Below the pieces are notes generated by a model. That model worked only from the letters and a program-made list of their open reading frames with translations, was not told the origin of the DNA and made no database searches. From NCBI RefSeq assembly GCF_030704535.1, contig NC_081807.1, forward strand, positions 7,528,001 through 7,592,000: a DNA stretch of 64,000 nucleotides, given 5' to 3'. This DNA is from Vitis vinifera. Taxonomy: Eukaryota > Streptophyta > Magnoliopsida > Vitales > Vitaceae. A program made the translations under genes and the position numbers. Positions 42,971-54,500 of the stretch are shown in pieces (the first letter of the stretch is position 1; each line of letters starts with the position of its first letter).

Positions 42971-45900
42971 CGTCTTTGGGTTGCTCCTGCCTTTCAGTGT
43001 TTTCATTGCTGCTGCTGCAAAAGCTTGTGCTGCTTCTGCATCAGCTTCTGCTGCATCTGCTTCCCTTGCAGCCTCTTCAGCTTCTGCAAGGGCAGCTTCT
43101 GCCTCTGCAACTGCTCGAGCAGCAACTATAGCTGCTTCTTCCGCAGTCATACCCCTCATCTGGGCCAACTCAAAATCAACCTGGGCTTTAGTGAGAATAT
43201 GGATATCATCCTTGTCAACTTTGGGAGAAAACCCCTGTCTCCCCTCCAGGAATGGCATAGAAGAGTTTCTTCTTCTCTCAGAAAATGCTGGAGTATGTGC
43301 AATCCTGTACTTACGTTTCACCTGTAAGAAAGTCAGCAATGTCTAACATTATAGTCCAAGACCAGAAACAACTATATCAAATCAATTTCATCAACTGACC
43401 CATTTTCTGAACAAGCCACCTAATTTTCCAGGGTATTTAATACAGTCCCATATCGTTGTAAGGCACTGTTTTCCCAACCATGACACAGTTCTTCTGCAGT
43501 TTGCTTGAAATACTAATCTCATTTTTTTTTCCTTTTCTCTTGCAAAGAATCAAAATAAGTATCATAAATAGCCTACATATAAGAAAGATGAGACGTCCTT
43601 CCATGAGATAGAAAACTGCTAGAAAAGAACAACAATTGACAGCAAAAGAGAACTAGAACCTATACAATATATATCCTAGTAGGGTCAAGAGGAAAGATGA
43701 TGCTAACAAAGCACAAGAGGGTGTTGCTCTCCTCTCTAGGTGAGGCTATTGGCTTATAAGTACAAACCTCAATTGCCAATCCAGATGATTGTGATGATCA
43801 AGACAGAATGGTTTCAACTTGAGAATAAAGTTCCATCAGGGTACATATCTCACCATACAAAAACAATATATACAAGAAAATCCAATTTAGTTATATATCA
43901 CCAACTAAAAAACCATATATAAACCAAATTCTAGAAGTACCAGTGAATAACATAAAAAGTTGCTTGGTTTTCTGAGAAATTAAATGATCTTTACCCTCTA
44001 AAGAAATTTGATAATAAACTCTGTTTTTCCATTTTGATATGAAGTCCCAAAAAGACAAATCAAAGATACGAATACATGACTTTGATCAGAATCTGTATAT
44101 AGTTTGAGATGGTTGGGGGTTGCCCTGTATATAGTTTTTGTATAGTGGGGTGTAAGTCTTTGATCAGAATCTGTATTTTGAGGGAAGGACCTCTCACCCT
44201 TCTCTTGTACCTTTATTATTTATTAATATAATACATGTTTTGTATCTGATAAAAAAAAAAAAAAAAAAAAAAAACTAAAAGAGATAAAAATACATGACTG
44301 AGGTCGCAATAAGTACTTCTAAGGCCCCGGTCATTCATCACAAACTTTTGTCCGCTTAGGCGTATGACCTACTCCCCACAAGGAGGGTTCCCATATTTCT
44401 CCCAGTCGTCTTGGTGGAGAAAATATTGCTGGAAAACATCAAATGCTGTTTTATATATATCATAAAGTTAATACATTTTTTTTTTCAAAAATAATATAAG
44501 CACTACAAAAATTATCACATTTGAATAATCGCAATGAGAATACTATAATGAGATCGAATAATGGCACTCAAAACATTATAATGAGATTGAGAAAGTCAAT
44601 TTAATTGCCAAAGGTACAAACTTTCAAACTAGGAAGGGAAATAAGCCAAGCCAAGCCAAGTAGAGTCAAGTATTCTTATTTCATCTTGATTGGTTTTGTG
44701 CCAAACTTCACCAAGCATATTCCAGATTGGCTAGACATTTTTCCCCAAGCTCAAGTTTGATTCCAATCAACTCAGTGCATGAAAAAATGGTTCATACAAA
44801 GCAAAACCTGTGACAAATGACACATCCGCCAAAAGGATCAAAATCACACCAACCTTCACAGTTATTTGAACCATGATCTCCAAGTATAGAAGATAATTGA
44901 GAGAGGTAAGTATGGGGAAGAAGGAAACCAAACTCTTGTCTCTAAATCCTACAGGAAACTATCGGGCTAGGGAATGTAAGAGGATGAGGAAACCCTAAAA
45001 CCCTATGAGCCAAACATAGCATTTAAAGATAAAATTCCAAAACCAAATAACAAAACAAATAGGAAAGAACTGAGAGTAAGAGGAGGCGGCAAGAGAAAAT
45101 TACTAAAAAGGAAAGAAGAACAGAAGAGCACTTACCTGGTGGGATTCCTTCATCTTTCAACTCAAACAGTCAAGACAGAGTTGTCGTAACCCTACCTCTC
45201 TTTATATATCTCTCTCACATGCACTAGCACTAAAAACCTTTTGAATAAATGGACTCAACCAACCCATACAAGCCAACCAAGTGGGCCTTTCCTCACCAGC
45301 CAATTGAGCCTAGCCCAAAATATATCGGCTTGATTCACAAGTCAGCCTATGTTAGAGTGAACTCAACCAGATAAGGAAACAAGATTTTTATGGAGATTCA
45401 GAAATGGCCAGAGATGGTATGAACTGCTTAACAAGTCAAGCTGATTGCTTCAAAGTGGCTCATTATTACCATGGTCCCATATTTCAAAATCAACAGGTAT
45501 GTCGATGATCCAAAAGCATGAAGACATCAACAGGCATATTGAACAAAATTGAATAACAATATTGATTTGGAAAATGAAAGGAATTTGCAGCGGAACAAGG
45601 AAATCTCGAATGAAATTTTAGAAAGAGTTAAATTAGACAGAAATGCATGATTTAGGGTTAAAATTTTGTAAACAAAATTTTAGCTTAACTAAGTGGTGTA
45701 TATGGTGAAAAATGTATATTCCATTGGGTACATATTATGTATCTGCTTTGAGAGTCAACAAAAACACAAAAGCTTTTGAGCCAACAAAAACACAGAAGCT
45801 TGTTTTGCCATATGATTATATATTCATAAAATTTTGTTGGAGAATTCCTTCCTTTTTCAAGTCATTTGAAGAAGCTTCTTAACCTGAAGCATTGGAACAT

Positions 45901-48552
45901 GCCCCTGAAAGACTGAAGTTTCATAACAAGAGCCTTAAGAATCAAACAAATTAAAAAGAAAAAGAACTATAAGAAAGGAGGAAGAAATTGGGGTCCATCT
46001 GTTTCTCGTTAACACAGCCCATATGTCAAAATATATGGATGCCATATCAGCTGTATCATTGAGAAACTGTGTATTCTGGCCAGTGGTATTAGAAGATATT
46101 AGTTAGAAAATATTGAGATGCAGATATAGAAGACATAAAATTGTGAAAAGATTTAGATGTGGCTATTTATGATGAGAACTACCACAAAAAGATTCATTTC
46201 TTCTTAATGGATCTTAGACCATGTCCATTTCAAGTACCATTACACTATATGAACCTAAAAACCATTAAAACACTCCAAATTAAACTTCACTAGTGAAAGC
46301 CCCATCCATTCTGTTCTTGTTTCAACTTCTTTCTCTTATTATCAATACTGACCCTTTATGAGATGTATAACACATGTCAAGTTCACAGATCCAACAAAGA
46401 TATTTTTCCTGTTTTGCTAGCATTGCATAACTCTTGGTAATACCCTATACATAGAGAGTGGATAAAAGGATCCATATAATGAATTTCCTCAACAGATCAA
46501 CTGACAACTGTTCAAGGATCAAAAACCGCTCCTTGAACTTCTTAACCATGAATCTAGCTAACTTGTCCACTAATATTTTTGTTTCATGAAAGACCACATA
46601 AAAATGTAGAATAAATAGGATATGTTCATCCAAATAAGGCAAAGTGCCAGCATGTAGTCAATAAGTTCAAAACCATTACACCTCCAATACGTGGCATATG
46701 ATTTACCTTAATCAATTTTCCATTTGTTGTAAAAAACTTCAATTTTGCGGACAATAGTCTTTTGAAGTTTGGAGGCGCCCGATATTGATCCTACAAAATA
46801 AATCTTTGAAGGTCAGAATTGATATCAAGGACTACAACAAAAAATCATGGACAAGATCCAAATCTACCAATGTTTTTTTTTTTTTTTTTTTTTTCAAAAT
46901 TTACAATATGAAAAATCAAACAACAGTACTGAAGGTCCATTGACAAACAAATTTGGGAGCCATAGCTACACATTGTCATGGAGTGTCCTATTGAGTTTTC
47001 AAGCTCAACAGTTCATTACATCCATCAGCTGGTAAGTATCACTGATGAATATGGTGAAATATACAATTTGCTTATCAATTTTTAAAGTGATATGGAGAAT
47101 CATGTGCTTTTGAAGCTCAAATAAGAAAACCATACTAATTAGGATTTTGTTGGGAAAGTGCTGAGTGAGATTTGAAGCTTACTTCTCATGACCTACAGGC
47201 CATGTAGCATTATATTTCTAGTACCATGTGGAGTGTCCGCTGGTGTATATCCTCCAAGTACAAGATAAATAAATCAGGGGGAGAAGGAGAGAGTGAGGGG
47301 GGGAGGGAGGGAGAGGGGAAGAGGGAGAGAGAGCGCATTGGGGAGGGGGGTGAGGAAGTAGAGAGTTGCTAGCAAGAAAGGTTCAGTTTCATATGAGCCC
47401 CTCACTTCCCTTTTGTACTAATTTGAGAATGATATTGGAACTTATCTCTAAATAATATACTCTTTCGAGTCTTGCAATTTGAATAAAAATCTTTTTTGAC
47501 AATTTTATCTAAATTTTTTCTAGAGAAGGAATCCAGGGGAGTCATAAATAAACACATTTCGTTAAGGGTACACAAGGAAAGGTATATTAGAGAATACTGG
47601 GCATCCACAGCCTGAAAAAACTAGATCAATAATATAGGCTCCATCCAATAAGCACGATTCCAGAGCTAGAGGAATGGTTCAAAATCCAGACAACTCAGAA
47701 AAATGAAAATCTTCAATTATGTCATAAAACGCATTTTAAATGAGTCTCATTTGCTTTTTGAAGTGTTTGGAATAACTCTGCTGAATTGCACATCATCATT
47801 TCTATGTTTCAAAGACAAAAAATTTCCATGTTTATAAACATTAGGCCCAAAAATTAAGCCCATGGCCTGGCATTCCCTATGAATAATTTTTGGAAAATAA
47901 CAAAATCAATCGACCATCTTTTTCTACATTGTCCATTAACTTTGGGTTTGTGGCATAAGCTCTTTAGTTTAGCTAATTTGGCTTAGGTGTCACCAAGGAG
48001 TATTGGAGATATGATGCTTATCACTTTTAGAGGATTGCGGTCTTCTTTGAGAGGTAGACCCTTTAGCATATTGTTTGTCTCCCTAGTCTTTGGATGGTGT
48101 GGCAAGAAAGAAATGCTAGGATATTTGAGGATAGATGGAGAACAAAAGAGATGTTGTGGGACCTACTACATTTCTACTCCTCCCTTTGGGCCTCTTGTTC
48201 CATCGCTTTTAGGGGAGTTCCACTTAATGTTATTCAACTAAGTTGGCTTTCAGTTTGTAATTCATAGTGGATGTGTAACCTCTTACTTTGATTAGGTTTT
48301 GTATTTTGAGAGAAGGACCCCTCATCCTTCTCTTTCTTTTAATCAATAAAAATTTATCTTTATGATTAAAAAAAAAAAGGTTTAAACTATATCATATCAT
48401 ATAAAAATATTTAATGCTAAAGTTTTGACAAGTTTAAATTAACAAAATATGACTTTATAGATTCATCACACAATCTACAAAAGTAAACTTCTTCAATTTT
48501 TAGCAATGATAAATTCTAACCAAGCATATGCACTTATTGTGTTGTTAATTGA

Positions 48553-48594
<42 letters not shown>

Positions 48595-51500
48595 CCTTTA
48601 AAAAAAACTAATATTTTAAGTAAAAAATTTTATTCACTAATCACCATCATTTTAATTGTCAACTTTCAAACCATTCAAATGAAAATTTTCCAATATTCAT
48701 TGTAAAAAGAAACTCACTTGACTTCTAATATAGCATTTGATAACAAGAAGGTAGATTTTCATATAAAATTATTTTACCTATTTCTCCTTTTTATGATCAA
48801 TTTTTAATCTTTTAGCATATTTTAAACAATCAATATAATAAATTCTTTATAAAAAAATGAATTTGATTTTTTAAAAAAATTATAGAAAATAGTTGAAGTA
48901 TATATCATTGTATTGTATTGTAATCACATATCATATCGTGTATCGTATTATGTATTGTAAGAGACGCTTTAAAGTAAGATACAAAATACGTATCGATTTT
49001 CATAAAAAATGTATTGTACCATTGTATCATATAATGTATTATAAGTTTTTAACAACTATGACCCCCACATAAACTGGATGAGATAGCAAGGACCTCATTT
49101 CCAGAGACAAGGGTCTCTAAAGCCTCTAAATCAGTACTAGACAAGGATTCAAGGGACAAACCACTAATGCTCGATCTCCACTCCCCTAACTCAGATAGTG
49201 TCATGTGAAAAACATTTTTTATTTTATACATATAAGTAAAACACAAAACTATATTATAAAGAGAAAAAGGTGCCCAAAGGACAACTCAAAGCATACTAGG
49301 AGTATACAAGAGGTGCCTCAAGGCAAAAGCCAAGAAGAAGAGGGGTTGCAAAAACTTACCCACCCTCATTTAGAACCCAACCAATCAAACAAGTCGATCA
49401 ATGATAATGGACCTACATCTATGAACAACTTAGCCCAAGACCAATAATTACAAGTAAAAGAATTTTTCAATTTTTGAACCAAAAACTACTCATTTTCGAA
49501 AGTAATCCTGTTTCTTTCCTTCCAAGTCGTCCAAAAAAGGCATAAAGGGGCTACCTTCCACACCTTTTAATGCTTCTTGCCCACAAAGGAATCATTCCAA
49601 CCATGAAGAGTCTCTTTAACTGAAGAAGGAAGAACCCACGTCACCCCAAGAGCAAAAATTAACTCCCACAAAACCTTAGCCTTGGAGAAATGAATTAGGA
49701 AGTGTTCTATGAACTCTTCTTCAACAAGGCAAATGAAACATCTATTGGCTAGAGTCCACCCCCTTCTCTTTAATTGATCCAAGGTTAAGACCTTACCCCA
49801 TGATGCTTCCCAAGCAAAAAAGCCCACTTTGGAAGACACACAAGGGTTCCACATGATGTTCCACGGAAAAGGGGTTGCATTTCTCATCTCTAAAGCACCA
49901 TAAAGAGACTTAACAAAAAATTCCCCACTTTTAGTCTCTTTCCATAGTATCTTATCCTCCAAATCCACAAGCATCCTCTTTCCTTAAATTGTCGAAACGA
50001 ATCGCTTCACCAAATCCACTTCACAATCATTGGAAGGTCTTGAAAAACGAGGATTCCATCTCCTTACCTCACTCGATGAATCCCATACCTCCACCACCCA
50101 AACCTTTTTAGAGTCCGCCAAGGCATACAAAGAAGGGAAAGAATCGCACAAAGCAACATCACCACACCACTTATCCTTCCAGAATTTCACTCTTCTCTAT
50201 TACTCATTGAGAAACCAATTTTATTACTCAATAAAAATCCTTCCTTTGAAATTTCCTTCCACAAACCCACACCATACCCCTCCCTAACTGCTTGAGTACT
50301 CCACCCCCCTTCTTCTACCCCAAACTTCCTACCAATAACTTGCTCCCAAAGAGCCCCCCTTTCAACCGCATAATGCCAACTCCATTTGCACAAAAAGGCC
50401 CTATTGAGTGTAGAAAGGCATCTAACACCCAATCCGCCCTTTCTTTTGTTTGAACAAACCACCGCCCACTTTACTAGGTGAGGCTTCCTCTCTAAAGCCC
50501 CTCCCCCCAAAGAAAGTCCCTTTGGATCTTCTCTAATCTCTATCTAACCACTCTTGGCATATGGAACAAGGACATGTAGTAAATAGGCATGCTAGACAAT
50601 GTACTCCGAATAAGAGTGATTCTCCCTCCCTTAGAGATAAATTGTATTTTCCACAAAGCTATCCTTTTGCGAAACCTCTCCTCCACCCCATCCTAAATTG
50701 CCATGTGAAAAGCATTTGACACTCCTTCCTTAATGTTAACTTCCTCGGTATACACTAAACAAGAAACAGAGGAATAACATGTGCAAGTGTGGAAAAAGTG
50801 AGGTAAACTAAATATCACATTAGTCAAGTTCCACCATATTGCAAACCATGATGTTCAAGGGAACTACACTAAACAAGAAACAAAGGAATAACACGTGCAA
50901 GTGTAGAAAAAGTGAGGTACAAAATATCACATTATTCAAATTCCACATGCAATTATGGAAAAAGTGAGATAAACTAACACATTATTCAAGTTCCACCATA
51001 TTGCAACCAATGATGTTCAAGCTCCATTCAAACTCAAGTTTAGCTTACAAACATTCATGGCTTAAGGTAGGTCAAAAGTCATAAAGCATTTGGATAATGC
51101 CAATTGTTGTAGCTCAAGTCAAAACATGCTCAATATTATGCAAATGTTTATTTTTTACTCACCACTTGTCAACCTTGTATTGAGTTTGAATTTAAAACTT
51201 GAGAAATCAAGTAAAGGGCAAAAGGTTTACCATTTTTATAGACAATTACATGCATGTGTATGAACTAATCTGATGCCATGAAGCCCATCAGGCATTTCCT
51301 TTCTTGTTATTTTAAACATCAAGTTATAAGCAACTATAAGACTTCTCAAAATATTGATAGGGGCATCAATAAATTTACATTTTAGACAATCGACCAATAA
51401 ACTAATGTTTAAGGTACTAGAAGACTTCTTAAACTAAGACAAGGTCATGATATTAAATAAGAATATCTCCAATAAGATTCAAACTACTTAAAGTAATCAA

Positions 51501-54500
51501 TTGGAACCACCCTGAAAAGTTCACATGCTATGTCATCCACAATTCCATTTCAAATCTTCAAAAACATTTTTGCTTTTTAGTAGGTCCACTGAGCTCATAA
51601 TGTCACTAAAGGCCAAGGACTACAATGTGCCATAGTTCAATCACTATAAGAACACTACAGATTGACTATTAAATTACTTGTTTCTTGGTACAAGATCGTA
51701 AGTTATCATAACTCAAATAAGGGTATAACTACCTCTATGTATGTAGCAATAGTAGTTTTATTAGAACCACCAGGCTCCTTCAAGTTGGTTATAGCTTCCA
51801 ATATTAAATTATCCAACCTACAACAATGGAAATAAGACATGATACGTGAATAATCACACATAAGACAACTATGGTTTCTAATAAAGAATGTCCAGAATTG
51901 CAATAACGAATAAAAGATAAGCCTGGACTATGTATTTACCTGCAACAACTGATAATCACAGTGGAAACATTTTTTTAACAGTAATTGGAGAGTATTATTT
52001 ACAAGTAACAAATTTTTTGTTTCTGAAAATTATCATTCCATGTTCTTTAGTGAGTTCATTGTAGGTTTCTGTGCAAATCTCATATATACATGTGGAGAAA
52101 AAAAATCAATATTAAAGGTTAAAAACACCCCAACATTCTTAATAAGTCGTCATGGTAAACAAAAAACCAAGAAGGTAGTACTGTATCTTGACACATCGAA
52201 TTATATCATTATGCTGATGTCTCTAAGATTATTTACTTTGTCACTTTCAGTATTCCAAAGGAAGTGTTTTGGTTCATAGGTGGATACTAACCAAGGAATT
52301 GATAACATAATGAATATCTAGGCATACATAAATTAAATTACATGTTCTTATACTTATCCATAGACAAATATAATCTAATACTTGAAAATCTACATGAAAA
52401 TCCTGAAAACATGATGAATTATTAAATATTAGAGAATATAAAAGCCATGGAAACAAGTTGGCTCTTGGAAAGCCATATCAAATAAAGTTACTGGTCTATA
52501 AGAAGGAAATGTCAGATGCATCAAATGGCATGAAATAATATTATTAATTGCTAGTAGCCTGGCTCACATTGTAAGCACAAACAAACAACCATGAAAAATG
52601 CAAATGTCTGCTGGATTCATTTGATTCAGAAAATAGAGCGTACAAGAAAATCAGATGTTAAGATTACAAATTACTAACACATGAGCAATGACATTAGAAG
52701 GCTTCAAACGACAGATGGAAGAAACCATATCATCAATTTTATTCTTCTGTATAAGAGTGGACTGGTATCTATTTGAAAATTGATCCTAAAAGAGTAATAG
52801 GGACAGGAGTTTCTAATTCACTATTTAATGAATATCTAAATATATGGCTATCTAAAACTCCATGGATCATTTCAATCCCTGAATACACACACAACCATCT
52901 ATGGACTGTGGACCTTTTAATGAATTTAGTATCTATCTGAATTTGATAAAAGAACAACAACATGGATAGTAGTCTTTACTCAATATTTGATGAATATCCA
53001 AATATAAAGCTATCAAAAAATTGATATATCAAACTTGAATCTCCCTTCCAATCCTTCAATATGTTTATATATACATATGGCTATCTATGGATTAAATCAT
53101 CTCCTGAATATATGCACACATGGAAGCACACACTCTCAATTGCACCACTGCTTCAAAAATAAACTATTTCATTCTTGCCATAATTTCAGGAGACTTTTAT
53201 TTGTATGTTTTTTTCTTGTTAGTGGGGATACATATATTTCAGTTGATATTTCAAAATATAGGAATCTTTGTTGTAGTGTGTAGATGCCACCAGTTAATAA
53301 TCTTCTGGTGTTTATGGAGCACAACCAGAGGATTTTGAAGGGATGAAGATGTCAGATCTGACTGAAAGATTTTTCATCTAAAGCTTTATGAGTGGCTTAA
53401 GGCTTCTTTGGGGATGGAAGGCTTCTTTTCAACCTTTAAGAAAGAGCAAACTGAGCTTTTTGGCGTTAGGTGCTTTTTTCTGTTCTTGTCTCTCAGGTTC
53501 TCTTTTTCCCCATGCATTTTTTTAATATATTATTTCTTATTTGCCAAAAATACATAGGAATCTTTGTCAAAATACTAGCAATTTTTTCTTTAAGTAGTTC
53601 TGCTTTATCATTTCCATATCGTTTCAAAAGCCAGGGTCCTGATCAAGTTTCTACTGTTCATACAGATTTAAAACTGGTCAGGAGAATTTGTATATTTTAA
53701 TTTTTATTATTTTTGCTATTCAACTATAGAATATAGAGCAGAGTTATCTTTAATACATGCAACTTTTTCTCTATCTTTAATTTTGTAGTAGTAGAGATTT
53801 AAGGCCAAATAAAATATTAGGTATGATGAAGATTCTCAATATTCATCATATCATAAATGGGTACAAGTCCTTATTTAATTTCCTGGTTAATGAAATCAAC
53901 TTTCTTGAAGATTGAAAAAAAAAAAATACAAATTAATAATGATAAAAGACTCGGGAATTTGTGTAATGGAATTGAGTAGAATGTAAATTTCCCCACTTGA
54001 TTATCATCATATTGTATCATTGTACCATATCATAGCCAGATGTTATAAAGTGGTTTAATTCACAGATGTATTCTGAGTATGCATGTCAATAAGTGCATTT
54101 CCATTTTACAATAAAGCAGTTGTTTTATATAAAAATGTTCCAATATTATGAGTTTCATATGAAATCATTTTCAACATTTCTGTGGTTTCATCGAAAATTT
54201 TCCCAAAGTTATATAATCTTCTAACATCAACAATGGTGTTCATGTATCCCGTCATGTATATGGATGGTCGGATTCTAGGTACTATCATGTTGATTAACAT
54301 GCACTCTAAAATATTGGGGCTGTGAGTCAAAAGTTTGTCAAGCATGTTTTCTAAGGTAGTTAAACATGGTTTTAAGTTAGAAAACTTTTCCTTTGAAAAA
54401 CAAATTTCAAGAACATAAAACTATTTTCAAGAACAATTCCCAAACAAGCTCTTGGTCTATGGCTTAAAAGTCCTAATTGTTCGGCATACTCATAGTTTTA

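Noticed and set aside
42981-43346. Alanine-rich 121-134 aa open frames on the plus strand
   Set aside because: They are the antisense of the TRB coiled-coil exon, whose splice signals, frame and family match are clear on the minus strand.
44990-45005. An interstitial telomere repeat array
   Set aside because: Only two AAACCCTA-type units occur, with spacing slightly off the telomere period. It is treated as a telobox pair, not as telomeric DNA.
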